The notes: generated from the sequence alone by a model not told the origin. Shown: positions 24,658 to 33,669, counted from the stretch's first letter. The stretch: DNA of 38,261 bases from an uncultured Eubacteriales bacterium (GCA_949282945.1 CASDQQ010000080.1:1-38261), one strand, 5' to 3'. A program made the numbers and translations.

Positions 24658-25479
24658 TCAAAGAGCGCAGAGGGCGGCGCCTAGCGCAGTCCTGTTTTCC
24701 GGATCCCCGGGCACAAAAAATTTAATTGAAAACATTCTCTCAAGCATACTTAAGATTTTTTTACATTGAGGCAGCAGAGCCAATCCTCCTATCAGTATAA
24801 AATCATTTATTCCGCTTTCCCTTGAAGCTAATACAGCCGTTTCTCCAATAGTCTGCAAAATAAGATTTACTATTCCGCACGCCACGTCGTTTTTATCTGC
24901 AAAGTCCGTCACCTTTCCAAAACTCGAAGCGGTAGCGTAAAAAGGAAGTCCCGGCAAAGGCTCGGGCGATATATCTTTAATTAGCAGATCTATTTTATCT
25001 ATATCGCCCTTTTCTGACATTTGTATGATTTCCTCCACGTTATCCGTTCCGAGCATAAGTTTGGAAAGTCCAAGAAAAGTCCCTCCTCCCAGGCCTATGC
25101 CCCCAAGATGAGTATATTTTCCATCCTTCCATTTAATAATAGATGTTCCCGTTCCCATGCTCACCAGAATAAAATTTTCCAGTCCGGTCTTATAAGCGCC
25201 TCCAACCGCGTCTGCCTTAAATTCGTCCGTCAAAATCACCGGAATATCATGAAAATCTTTTGGACAGCCCGCGCTTCCCACTCCGGTGGCCGCTATTTTT
25301 TTCACGTCTTTGTATAAAATACCGTTCTTCTCACAAATATGCTCTAAAAGCGCTTTTACATCCCTTACCTTTTTATAGCTTTCATCAACTTTGACCGTCT
25401 CGTATTCTCCCGTAGCCGTAAAAAGCTTTACCGCTTTAACCGCGCCGGTGCCCAAATCAATTCCAAGAATAACACTCAT
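24658..25479 (-). CDS. coaW: Type II pantothenate kinase
   Basis: 273 residues behind AGGAGG. The ASKHA fold has the phosphate-1 loop GIDLGTGAVKAV (6-17), the VSMGTGTS loop in the middle, a GIGLGGGTFLGL stretch, and the adenosine motif ILIGGLAL. These match the CoaW/Fumble type of clostridia and staphylococci rather than the CoaA or CoaX types. It phosphorylates pantothenate, the first step of coenzyme A synthesis. Bacterial type II enzymes are usually insensitive to CoA feedback. It is co-transcribed with the two-component system; its start lies 19 bases after the kinase stop. Confidence 0.9.
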   Translation of the reverse strand: MSVILGIDLGTGAVKAVKLFTATGEYETVKVDESYKKVRDVKALLEHICEKNGILYKDVKKIAATGVGSAGCPKDFHDIPVILTDEFKADAVGGAYKTGLENFILVSMGTGTSIIKWKDGKYTHLGGIGLGGGTFLGLSKLMLGTDNVEEIIQMSEKGDIDKIDLLIKDISPEPLPGLPFYATASSFGKVTDFADKNDVACGIVNLILQTIGETAVLASRESGINDFILIGGLALLPQCKKILSMLERMFSIKFFVPGDPENRTALGAALCAL

Positions 25480-25498
25480 AAACGCCTCCTAAAATAAA

Positions 25499-26542
25499 CT
25501 ATATTTCCGAACCTGCCGGGAGGTATACATAAAAATCAGTTCCCCTGCCGATTTCGCTTTCCACAGAAATAAATCCTCCGCAAAGTTCTACTATCCTTTT
25601 TACAAGCGGAAGCCCCAGGCCGTTTCCATCCGAGGCCCTTGAGGAGTCCCCCTGATAGAACTTTTCAAAAATCCGGTCCATAGTATCCTTATCCATACCC
25701 TCTCCCTTATCCGATATTCTTACTTCTATATCGTCGCGGATTTTAGCGCAGGATACCGTAATCTCGCTGTCCTTCGGGCTGAACTTTATAGCGTTTTCCA
25801 AAAGATTTATCCACACATGAGACAGCATTTCCTCATTGCTGTAATATTCCGTTTCGACAAGATCGATATTGAACGCTATATTTTTTCCCACCCACTTCTT
25901 TTCAAGGAGCAAAATACATTTACGGATCTGCTCGTCTAAAAAAAATTTGCTCTTGTCGGAGATTATCTGCTGGCTTTCAAACTTTGTGAGCAAAAGTATA
26001 TTAGAAGACATATTAGTAAGACGTTCAGATTCAGAAATGATTATATCAACATATTCTCTTCTTTCCTCCGGCGAAAGTTCTTCATTTTTAAGCTGCTTTG
26101 CAAATCCCCTTATTGATACTATTGGCGTTTTAAATTCATGAGAAAATGTATTTATAAAATCTTTCCGGAACATTTCTATACTGGAGAGTTCCTCCGCCAT
26201 TGTGTTAAAGCTGCTTAAAAGCTCCTCCATTTCGCATGCCGCGGATTCCACGTCTATCCTGGGTGAAAAATCCCCTTTCGCCACTTTTTTCATAGCTTTT
26301 ATCAGTTCATTTATCGGCCTTAGTATCCTCTTGCTTACAAAAGCTCCCAATAAAGTACCTATAAGTATACAGGATATTGCCGTGACGATTATGACCACCA
26401 ACGGAGTATACCTTAAAGCGGGAAAGATATTCACAAGGTGGAGCAGCGCCAACACAGCCACCGTAAGAAACCCTGACAAAAACATTATAAACAAAACTGC
26501 CATAACCGCGTTGGCATACAACGTCCGAAACTTTCTCTTCAT
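25499..26542 (-). CDS. Sensor histidine kinase with very short extracellular loop
   Basis: 347 residues. Two membrane helices (about 12-35 and 47-69) are separated by only about 10 residues, so the signal is probably read within the membrane or through a partner. HAMP follows (about 70-122), then HisKA with H135 in FSHEFKTP and a full HATPase domain (N box LLENAIKF, G1 ISDKGEGMD, G2 GNGLGLPLV). The start overlaps the response regulator stop by four bases (ATGA). It phosphorylates that regulator. Kinases of this short-loop class often work with ABC transporters against antimicrobial peptides, and a fused ABC transporter gene diverges from this operon. Confidence 0.9.
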   Translation of the reverse strand: MKRKFRTLYANAVMAVLFIMFLSGFLTVAVLALLHLVNIFPALRYTPLVVIIVTAISCILIGTLLGAFVSKRILRPINELIKAMKKVAKGDFSPRIDVESAACEMEELLSSFNTMAEELSSIEMFRKDFINTFSHEFKTPIVSIRGFAKQLKNEELSPEERREYVDIIISESERLTNMSSNILLLTKFESQQIISDKSKFFLDEQIRKCILLLEKKWVGKNIAFNIDLVETEYYSNEEMLSHVWINLLENAIKFSPKDSEITVSCAKIRDDIEVRISDKGEGMDKDTMDRIFEKFYQGDSSRASDGNGLGLPLVKRIVELCGGFISVESEIGRGTDFYVYLPAGSEI

Positions 26543-27210
26543 TTTTTCACCGCCTTATATCCAAGGCCTCTTACTGTAACTATCTCAAAGTCGCGGTTTT
26601 CCTTGGTCCTGTCTCTCAGCCTGTTTATATGTACGTCCACCGTACGTTCATCAGTGGTGCTGTCCATATCCCATATTTCGTCCATGATCTGTCTTCTGGT
26701 AAAAATTTTATCCGGATATGAAAGCAGCTTGTAGATCAGCATAAATTCTTTTTGGGGAAGCTCCTGTCTTTCACCGTTCGTAATAAGGGTCATAGCGTCG
26801 TAATCCAGGACCGTATCCCCCATTATAAGCTTATGCTCGTTTGCTATTTTAGCCCTTCTTAAAAGCGCAGCTATGCGCAAAAGCATTTCTTCTTCGTCCA
26901 CAGGCTTTATCATGTAATCATCTGCTCCTGTAAGAAAGCCTTTCTTTTTATCCTCAAAGGCTTCCTTCGCTGTGACCATTAATATAGGAATATCACAACC
27001 GCTCTCCCTCAGTTCTTTAGTAAGAGCGTATCCGTCCATTTTAGGCATCATTATGTCCAAAATTATAAGGTCTATATGCTTTTTATCCAATATTTTTAAA
27101 GCCTCGTACCCATCCCCGGCCAATACCGGATCATATCCTCCGTTTTTCAGTACGGCCTCCATAAGCCGCCTGGTACCTATATTATCTTCGACCACCAGTA
27201 TATGAAACAT
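26539..27210 (-). CDS. OmpR-family response regulator
   Basis: 223 residues from the ATG at 27210; the frame extends upstream without a ribosome site, and GGGGT is the best candidate here. The receiver domain (about 2-115) has the acidic pair E8/D9, the phosphorylation site D52 (LDIMMP) and the conserved T (VTAK) and K (IKPVDEEE). The winged-helix DNA-binding domain follows (about 130-222; TTDERTVDVHINRLRDR recognition region). It is the first gene of the operon with the kinase, pantothenate kinase and small protein. The divergent ABC gene is its most likely target. Confidence 0.93.
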   Translation of the reverse strand: MFHILVVEDNIGTRRLMEAVLKNGGYDPVLAGDGYEALKILDKKHIDLIILDIMMPKMDGYALTKELRESGCDIPILMVTAKEAFEDKKKGFLTGADDYMIKPVDEEEMLLRIAALLRRAKIANEHKLIMGDTVLDYDAMTLITNGERQELPQKEFMLIYKLLSYPDKIFTRRQIMDEIWDMDSTTDERTVDVHINRLRDRTKENRDFEIVTVRGLGYKAVKK

Positions 27211-27406
27211 TTTTTTACCCCAATTATAAATAGATTTCACTTAATAATAGCATATATTTCCAAAATTTGTCTTTATATGTTTACATACTTTTAATATTTT
27301 CTATGGTTTCAGTTTATATTCAATTTACAATAATTGCATATACTATGTTTCCGGCAAATATTTCCGGGTAAAATACATAATAAACGTAAGGGAAGGAGAA
27401 ATAATC

Positions 27407-30019
27407 ATGCTTAGCTTAAAAGGCATTACTAAAAAATATATTTTAGGCGTTACTGAAATAAACGCTCTTAAAGGTATAGATATAGAATTTCGCAAAAACG
27501 AATTTGTATCCATTCTGGGTCCTTCAGGCTGCGGAAAGACTACTCTTCTAAATATTATAGGAGGTCTGGATCAATACACGGAAGGAGATCTTATAATCAA
27601 CGGAAAATCCACAAAGGATTTTACAGACAGCGACTGGGACAGCTACAGAAACCACTCTATAGGCTTCGTTTTTCAAAATTACAATCTTATCCCTCATCAG
27701 ACGGTACTTTCAAATGTAGAGTTGGCTTTAACTCTTTCCGGCGTTTCAAAATCTGAAAGAAGGCAAAGAGCCATATCCGCCCTGGAAAAGGTAGGCCTTA
27801 AAGATCAGTTAAATAAAAAGCCAAACCAGATGTCCGGAGGTCAGATGCAGCGTGTGGCCATAGCCAGAGCTCTTGTAAACAATCCTGATATCCTTCTTGC
27901 CGACGAGCCAACCGGAGCCCTTGACTCGGAAACAAGCGTACAGATCATGGAAATACTCAAGGAAATATCTAAAGATAAGCTTATAATAATGGTCACGCAC
28001 AATCCAGATCTGGCGGATCAATACTCTTCGCGAATAGTAAAACTTTTGGACGGGCTTATAATAGACGATTCAAATCCTTACAACGCCAATATAGTCCAGC
28101 CTATAAAGCCGCCGGCAGAAAAAAGTTCTAAGGTAAAAACGCCTAAAACATCCATGTCCTTTTTTACCGCATTATCCCTGAGCCTTAATAATCTTATGAC
28201 TAAAAAGGCCAGGACGTTCCTTACCTCCTTTGCCGGAAGTATAGGTATAACAGGAATAGCCCTTATCCTGGCTATATCTTCAGGCGCTCAGTCCTATATA
28301 ACCAGAGTGGAAGAGGATACCCTTTCCAGTTATCCCATAACTATAGAGAAAAGTACTATAGATCTTAACGGGCTTTTGTCCTCAGTCATGAGTTCAAATA
28401 CAGACAATGAGGAACACGGCACGGATAAAGTTTACTCCAACGATATAATGAGCGAAATGCTTAAAACGATGATGAGCGAAATTTCCGTAAATAATATGAA
28501 GGACTTTAAAGAGTTCATAGAAAGCGACAAGACTGATCTTTCCGAGTATACAAGCGATATAAAATACGGGTATTCTACGGTAATGAACATTTATAAAGAA
28601 GATTCTATGGAGGAAATAATCAAAGTCAACCCAAGCACGGTATTTGAAGAGTTAGGCTTTATGCAGTCGGGCGCGTCCTCTTCTGAAACCAGCTCTCTTT
28701 TCACAAGCGGAGCCTCCGATATGAATGTGTGGAAGGAGCTCACAGGAAATACCGAACTGCTGAAATCCCAATATGACATTGTTTCCGGCAGACTTCCCGA
28801 AAGCTACGACGAAGCGGTGATCGTAACCGATAAAGATAACGAAATAAGCGATTTTACTCTTTACTCTTTAGGCCTTAAGGATATTGACGAGCTGAAACAG
28901 ATGCTTAAGGATATTTCCGATGGTAAAGAGGTAGAGCTTACTCAATCGGAATACACTTACGAGGAACTTTTAGGCCTGAAATTCAGGCTTGTAACAAATA
29001 CGGACTATTTTGAGAAAAATGCGGACGGTCTGTGGGAAGATAAAAGTCAGGACACGGAATATCTAAAAAATATAATTGAAAATGGTACGGAAATAAAAAT
29101 AGTTGGAATACTGTGCCCCGCCGAGGGAGCCGTTACTTCCAGTTCAGGCGGATTTGTAGGATATACCTCAGATTTAATGGAACATCTTATAAACAGAGTA
29201 AATGACAGCGAAATAGTAAAAGAACAGAAAGCTAATCCTGAAAAGGATATTTTTACCGGAAAGCCTTTTTCCACCGGAGAAGATATAGATTATTCAACTT
29301 TTGACCCCAGCGTTTTGTCTCCCGAGCAGCAGGCCTACTTTGCTACTCTCAATGAAGAGGAAAAAGAAGCGGCGATACAAAAGTATTTTTCAAGCCTTTC
29401 TTCCGAATCCACCTACGAAGCGAACTTGGAAATACTTGGCGTTTCCGACCTGAATAATCCGAGTACGATATATATATACCCCAGGGATTTTGAAGCAAAA
29501 GAAAAAATATCCGATATTATAAATGATTACAATGAAGGCGTTGAAGAAGAATATAAAATACAGTATACAGATTATATAGGGCTTATGATGTCCTCCGTAA
29601 CTACGATAATCAACGCTATAAGTTATATTTTAATTGCTTTTGTGGCAATTTCCCTTATCGTTTCCTCTATAATGATAGGAATAATAACCTATATATCAGT
29701 ATTGGAAAGAACCAAGGAAATTGGTATACTCAGAAGCATAGGCGCGTCAAAGAAGGATATATCCAGGGTGTTCAACGCAGAGACCCTTATCGTGGGATTC
29801 GCGGCCGGCGCCATAGGTATAGGACTGACCCTTATACTGACTATACCGGTAAATATAATAATAGATTCTGTTTCAGGCATAGGCTGGATCGTGGCTTTGC
29901 CCGTAGCGGGAGGCGTTATTCTGGTAGCCATAAGCATGCTCCTGACATTTATAGCAGGTCTTATACCCGCAAAAATCGCAGCGAAGAAGGATCCTGTTGT
30001 GGCGCTGAGGACAGAATGA
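27407..30019 (+). CDS. ABC transporter, ATPase fused to FtsX-like permease
   Basis: 870 residues behind GGAAGGAG. The ATPase domain (1-225) has Walker A GPSGCGKT (38-45), the signature MSGGQMQR and Walker B LLADEPTGALD. A basic, Pro-rich linker leads to the permease: one helix (about 265-290), an extracellular domain of about 430 residues, then three helices (about 730-865) with the FtsX-type GILRSIGASKKDISR coupling segment. This is a MacB-like layout in one chain and should work as a dimer. Such mechanotransmitters export lipoproteins or peptides or expel membrane-active antibiotics, rather than carry solutes. It diverges from a two-component operon, its probable regulator, and is followed by a DUF5685 gene 30 bases on. 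Confidence 0.9.
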   Translation: MLSLKGITKKYILGVTEINALKGIDIEFRKNEFVSILGPSGCGKTTLLNIIGGLDQYTEGDLIINGKSTKDFTDSDWDSYRNHSIGFVFQNYNLIPHQTVLSNVELALTLSGVSKSERRQRAISALEKVGLKDQLNKKPNQMSGGQMQRVAIARALVNNPDILLADEPTGALDSETSVQIMEILKEISKDKLIIMVTHNPDLADQYSSRIVKLLDGLIIDDSNPYNANIVQPIKPPAEKSSKVKTPKTSMSFFTALSLSLNNLMTKKARTFLTSFAGSIGITGIALILAISSGAQSYITRVEEDTLSSYPITIEKSTIDLNGLLSSVMSSNTDNEEHGTDKVYSNDIMSEMLKTMMSEISVNNMKDFKEFIESDKTDLSEYTSDIKYGYSTVMNIYKEDSMEEIIKVNPSTVFEELGFMQSGASSSETSSLFTSGASDMNVWKELTGNTELLKSQYDIVSGRLPESYDEAVIVTDKDNEISDFTLYSLGLKDIDELKQMLKDISDGKEVELTQSEYTYEELLGLKFRLVTNTDYFEKNADGLWEDKSQDTEYLKNIIENGTEIKIVGILCPAEGAVTSSSGGFVGYTSDLMEHLINRVNDSEIVKEQKANPEKDIFTGKPFSTGEDIDYSTFDPSVLSPEQQAYFATLNEEEKEAAIQKYFSSLSSESTYEANLEILGVSDLNNPSTIYIYPRDFEAKEKISDIINDYNEGVEEEYKIQYTDYIGLMMSSVTTIINAISYILIAFVAISLIVSSIMIGIITYISVLERTKEIGILRSIGASKKDISRVFNAETLIVGFAAGAIGIGLTLILTIPVNIIIDSVSGIGWIVALPVAGGVILVAISMLLTFIAGLIPAKIAAKKDPVVALRTE

Positions 30020-30049
30020 TAAAATATTTTACGAAAGGAGGATGTTATC

Positions 30050-30883
30050 TTGTTCGGATATGTAGTAGTTAATACGGAACATTTATCAGAAGAGGACAGA
30101 GAATACTATCAGGCATGCTACTGCGGCCTGTGCCGGGCATTAAAAAAAAGATACGGCAACATCGGACGTATTACCCTGACTTACGATATGACGTTTCTCA
30201 TACTGTTTTTGGAAGCGGTCTATAGTTCGGACCCGGATATATCTAACAGGAAGTGCGCTCTCCATCCTTCAAAACCTGGAGATTTTTTCTCCGATCCAAT
30301 TATAGACTATGCCGCGGACATGAATATAGCTTTGGTATATTATAAGTTCCTGGATGACTGGAACGACGATAACAGCCTTTTTTCTCTTATGAAGTCAAAA
30401 CTCTTTAAGGAAAAGGTGGTAAATACATCTGTAAGATTTCCGAGGCAGTACGCGGCTATAGAGAAGGGACTTTCAGAGCTTTCCATCGTTGAAAAAGCCG
30501 GCGAGCTCAATCCGGACATACCTGCAAATATTTTCGGGAATATCCTGGGAGAAATATTTGCCATACATGAGGATGAGTTTTATGAGCCTCTTAAAGATTT
30601 CGGAAAGGCTTTAGGTAAATTTATATATGTATTGGATGCATGTATGGATTTAAAATCGGACATAAAAAAACGCCGCTACAACCCGCTCATACTTTATTCT
30701 TCTACAGAATTTAAAGAAATACTCAGCCTGCTCATGTCCGATTGTACTGAAAAATACAAAGAGTTGGCCATAGACCCGCGGCGCAAAAATATCATAGAAA
30801 ATATTCTTTATTCTGGAATATGGACAAAATTCCAGTCGGTATTTCCAACAAAGGAAAAGGAGGTGCCAGAAGATGCCGAATAA
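30050..30883 (+). CDS. DUF5685-family protein with isoprenoid-synthase-like Asp-rich motifs
   Basis: 277 residues from a TTG at 30050 with AGGAGG eight bases upstream. The N-terminus has the family pattern MFGYV...[13 protein letters not shown]. The chain is mostly helical with no membrane segment. A potential metal site is formed by C23, C25, C28, C69 and H72. Two Asp-rich motifs stand out: DDWNDD (102-107) and D196xxxD200xxxD204 followed by RRYNP (208-212). Their order, spacing and surroundings resemble the two diphosphate/Mg sites of squalene and phytoene synthases. The function of DUF5685 is not known to me. The enzyme-like reading is inference from motifs. The gene lies between the ABC transporter and the J-domain gene and overlaps the latter by 11 bases. 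Confidence 0.75.
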   Translation: MFGYVVVNTEHLSEEDREYYQACYCGLCRALKKRYGNIGRITLTYDMTFLILFLEAVYSSDPDISNRKCALHPSKPGDFFSDPIIDYAADMNIALVYYKFLDDWNDDNSLFSLMKSKLFKEKVVNTSVRFPRQYAAIEKGLSELSIVEKAGELNPDIPANIFGNILGEIFAIHEDEFYEPLKDFGKALGKFIYVLDACMDLKSDIKKRRYNPLILYSSTEFKEILSLLMSDCTEKYKELAIDPRRKNIIENILYSGIWTKFQSVFPTKEKEVPEDAE

Positions 30884-31526
30884 TCCTTACACTGTTTTAG
30901 GAGTTTCCCCGGACGCGTCCGAGGAAGAAATCACAAAGGCCTACAGAAAACTTGCCAAAAAATATCATCCCGACTTGAATCCAGGCGATAAAGCCGCGGA
31001 GGAAAAAATGCGTGAAATAAATGAAGCTTATTCTAGCATAAAGAACGGAACCGCGTCCGCTCAAAACTCATCAGCGGGCGGAGGCTCAGGCCAGGGATAC
31101 GGCGGCGGATACCAGTACGGTCCGTTCGGATATGGTCCATTTGGAGGATATTATTCTTATGGAGGACAGCAACAGCAGCGTCAGTCCTCCCCCTTTGATC
31201 CGGTAAAAACTTATATAAGAGCCGGTTATTATAATGAAGCTTTGAACGTTCTCGCGAATATAAAAGAAAGATCCGCGGAGTGGTATTATTACAGTTCTGT
31301 GGCAAATTACGGTCTGGGAAACAAAATTACCGCCCTTGAGCATGCTAAAGAAGCCGCGCGCCTCGATCCTAACAACCCGGTATACGCGCAGAACCTTTCC
31401 AATATCCAAAGCGGCGGAAAAGCTTATCATAAAGAAAGCGCCGAATTTGGATTCCCTGTTGCAAATATGAACAAAATATGCTTTGGGCTATGTCTGGCAA
31501 GATTTTTCTGTCCATTTTGCTGCTGA
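30873..31526 (+). CDS. J-domain protein with helical repeat and Cys-rich tail
   Basis: 217 residues behind AAGGAGG. The J domain (residues 5-60) has the HPD tripeptide at 32-34 that stimulates the ATPase of DnaK. A Gly/Tyr/Gln-rich linker (about 64-105) is followed by TPR-like helices (about 108-180). The end is unusual: [15 protein letters not shown] packs five cysteines into the last 14 residues, possibly a metal site or a membrane-associating tail. It lacks the zinc-finger and C-terminal domains of DnaJ, so it is a specialised co-chaperone, recruiting DnaK to a particular client. Co-expression with the DUF5685 and zinc-ribbon proteins suggests they are partners. Confidence 0.85.
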   Translation: MPNNPYTVLGVSPDASEEEITKAYRKLAKKYHPDLNPGDKAAEEKMREINEAYSSIKNGTASAQNSSAGGGSGQGYGGGYQYGPFGYGPFGGYYSYGGQQQQRQSSPFDPVKTYIRAGYYNEALNVLANIKERSAEWYYYSSVANYGLGNKITALEHAKEAARLDPNNPVYAQNLSNIQSGGKAYHKESAEFGFPVANMNKICFGLCLARFFCPFCC

Positions 31527-31567
31527 CTTTAAATATATAACATAGCTAAGAGAGGAGATTTTATATA

Positions 31568-31975
31568 ATGGCTTTTAAAGATAAAATGATCCGTTTTATG
31601 TACGGACGCTACGGGATCGATCAATTGTATTACGCCATGCTTATTCTCTACGTAATACTTATAATAATGAATATATTTATAAATTCGCTTATACTTGGGA
31701 TTTTGGTCTGGGTAATATTCGCACTAATGGTTTTTAGATCTTTTTCAAGAAATATATATAAGCGCAGAAAGGAAAACGACGCCTTTTTAAAACTTTGGAA
31801 TCCGGTAAAAGGCTGGTGGAATCTTAACGTCCGCAAATTAAAGGATATTAAGACCAAGCGTTACCGTAAATGTCCCAACTGCAAGGCAGTGCTGCGTCTG
31901 CCGAAGAAAAAGGGAAAAAATATAGTGACCTGTCCATGCTGTAAAAAAGATTTTACCGTAACGGTAAGATTTTAA
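31568..31975 (+). CDS. Membrane protein with C-terminal zinc ribbon
   Basis: 135 residues behind AGAGGAG. Two membrane helices (about 20-38 and 41-58) are followed by a basic amphipathic stretch and a zinc ribbon with C102/C105 and C122/C125 (CPNC, CPCC). Both ends are predicted cytoplasmic by the positive-inside rule. The function is unknown. Its place as last gene after the ABC transporter, DUF5685 and J-domain genes suggests a membrane docking partner for the co-chaperone. A C-terminal zinc ribbon next to a short hairpin membrane anchor is seen in several small uncharacterised clostridial proteins. Confidence 0.75.
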   Translation: MAFKDKMIRFMYGRYGIDQLYYAMLILYVILIIMNIFINSLILGILVWVIFALMVFRSFSRNIYKRRKENDAFLKLWNPVKGWWNLNVRKLKDIKTKRYRKCPNCKAVLRLPKKKGKNIVTCPCCKKDFTVTVRF

Positions 31976-32066
31976 AAAAGAATGGTAAATAAGTCATTTA
32001 CCGTTTGAATGCCTATCACATTTGTCGTACTGAACAGGTAAAAAGTTTTCTTGATCTCCTTTGTCC

Positions 32067-32116
32067 GCCCCGGCGGTCTTAATCCGAAATGTTTTGGTTC
32101 CGCCGCGGCGCTTTTT
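32067..32116 (+). terminator. Candidate terminator, GC-rich hairpin
   Basis: GCCCCGGCGG (32067-32076) pairs with CCGCCGCGGC (32100-32109) with one mismatch across a 23-base loop, then GCTTTTTG. It could terminate the ABC-DUF5685-J-domain operon. The long loop is atypical. Confidence 0.4.
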
Positions 32117-32182
32117 GAAACTTATCATGAAATAAATATCATAAATTCCAACACATAAATTTTAAAAGAATATTCAATAATA

Positions 32183-32212
32183 TTGACAGCGAACATGCTC
32201 ACACGATAGTAT
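32183..32212 (+). promoter_or_regulatory. Promoter of the NSS transporter gene
   Basis: Perfect TTGACA (32183-32188), an 18-base spacer and TAGTAT (32207-32212), about 60 bases before the ribosome site. Confidence 0.55.
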
Positions 32213-32280
32213 AAACAGAAACATATTAAAGACTTGATCGTGCTTAAAGTAAATTTATATGTAAAATAAGGAGAATCGTT

Positions 32281-33669
32281 ATGAGCAATCATAAAAATAT
32301 CGTAAGTTCCAGATCTGACCGCGGCAGTTTTTCCGGAAGGCTCGGATATGTTATGTCCGTCGCCGGTTCGGCGATAGGACTGGGCAATATTTGGCGGTTC
32401 CCCTATTTGGCGGCAAAATACGGCGGAGGCATGTTTTTGTTGGTATATCTTATACTTATGCTTACATTCGGATACGCTATGATCATTTCTGAAACGGCTC
32501 TGGGCCGTATGACAGGCAAAAGCCCGGTAGGCGCTTTTAATTCCTTTGGCAAGGGACTTCCCTTTCGCTTCGGTGGTTGGATCAATTCGATCATTCCTAT
32601 GTTGATAGCCCCTTACTATTGTGTGATTGGCGGTTGGGTAACAAAATATCTTTTTGAATATCTTCGAGGCAACGTGCAGCTTTTAGCTGAAGATAATTAT
32701 TTTTCAACATTTACCCAGGAATCATGGGCGGTGGAATTCTGGTTTATCATATTTGCGGTTTTTGTATTTTTTATAATCCTGGCAGGAGTAAAAAACGGCG
32801 TCGAATTGGTTTCAAAAATAATGATGCCTTTACTGATCCTTCTTGCCGTTTTTGTTACCATATATTCAATTACACGCCCCGGAGCTATAGAGGGCGTAAA
32901 ATACTTCCTTATTCCAAATTTTAAAAATTTTTCATGGATGACCGTGGTAGCGGCCATGGGTCAGATGTTTTATTCACTGTCTATCGCCATGGGTATCCTA
33001 TACACATACGGTTCTTATATAAAAAAGGATGTGGATATCGAAAAGTCCACAAAACAGGTAGAGATGTTTGATACTTCCATTGCCATACTGGCAGGTCTTA
33101 TGATAATTCCGGCCGTTTTCGCTTTTTCCGGAGGAGACGCGTCAGCTCTGCAGGCTGGTCCTGCGCTTATGTTCATTACTATTCCCAAGGTTCTGGCAAG
33201 CATGGGTTTTGGAACTCCGGCAGGCATAATATTCTTTTTGCTTGTTTTGTTCGCGGCCCTAACAAGCGCCATTTCCCTCGTAGAAACAGGCGTTTCCACA
33301 TTTATGGACCAACTTGGCTGGAGCCGTTTAAAATGCAGTTTTATCATGGGAGTCATTTTATTACTTTTAGGATCGGCTTCTGCTCTTGGTTTCGGTGTTT
33401 TAGATTTTATAAAAATATTCGGAATGTCTATTTTAGACTTTTTTGATTTCCTTTCAAACTCCATCATGATGCCTATAGCGGCTTTAGCTACCTGTATTTT
33501 AGCAGTACATGTGGTGGGACTGAAAAAAATAGCGGAAGAGGTGGAAATCTCTTCCGCGTTCAAACGCAAAAAAACGTATAACTTTTTTATGAAATATCTG
33601 GCGCCGTTTTTCCTGGCGGTAATTTTAATAAGCGCTGTAGCCGATGTTTTTGGGATAATCAAGCTTTAA
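32281..33669 (+). CDS. Sodium-dependent symporter of the NSS/SNF family
   Basis: 462 residues behind AAGGAG. The first helix carries the family signature AGSAIGLGNIWRFPYL, which forms part of the substrate and sodium sites, followed by KYGGGMFLLVYL. Eleven hydrophobic segments can be counted. Bacterial members (LeuT, TnaT, MhsT) take up amino acids with sodium. The substrate cannot be read from sequence with certainty. It forms a single-gene unit. Its end overlaps the end of the convergent sigma-factor gene by 11 bases. Confidence 0.92.
   Translation: MSNHKNIVSSRSDRGSFSGRLGYVMSVAGSAIGLGNIWRFPYLAAKYGGGMFLLVYLILMLTFGYAMIISETALGRMTGKSPVGAFNSFGKGLPFRFGGWINSIIPMLIAPYYCVIGGWVTKYLFEYLRGNVQLLAEDNYFSTFTQESWAVEFWFIIFAVFVFFIILAGVKNGVELVSKIMMPLLILLAVFVTIYSITRPGAIEGVKYFLIPNFKNFSWMTVVAAMGQMFYSLSIAMGILYTYGSYIKKDVDIEKSTKQVEMFDTSIAILAGLMIIPAVFAFSGGDASALQAGPALMFITIPKVLASMGFGTPAGIIFFLLVLFAALTSAISLVETGVSTFMDQLGWSRLKCSFIMGVILLLLGSASALGFGVLDFIKIFGMSILDFFDFLSNSIMMPIAALATCILAVHVVGLKKIAEEVEISSAFKRKKTYNFFMKYLAPFFLAVILISAVADVFGIIKL

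Larger units (their letters stand above)
31976..32280 (+). other. Intergenic region between zinc-ribbon and NSS genes
   Basis: 305 bases with no gene. A small hairpin with arms GGTAAAT/ATTTACC (31984-32002) follows the stop codon. It is followed by a GC-rich structured stretch (32067-32116), then AT-rich sequence and the NSS promoter. The GC-rich island is out of character with its surroundings. Confidence 0.5.

Noticed and set aside
33015-33662. 215-codon minus-strand frame opposite the NSS gene
   Set aside because: A reverse-frame shadow of a membrane protein gene.
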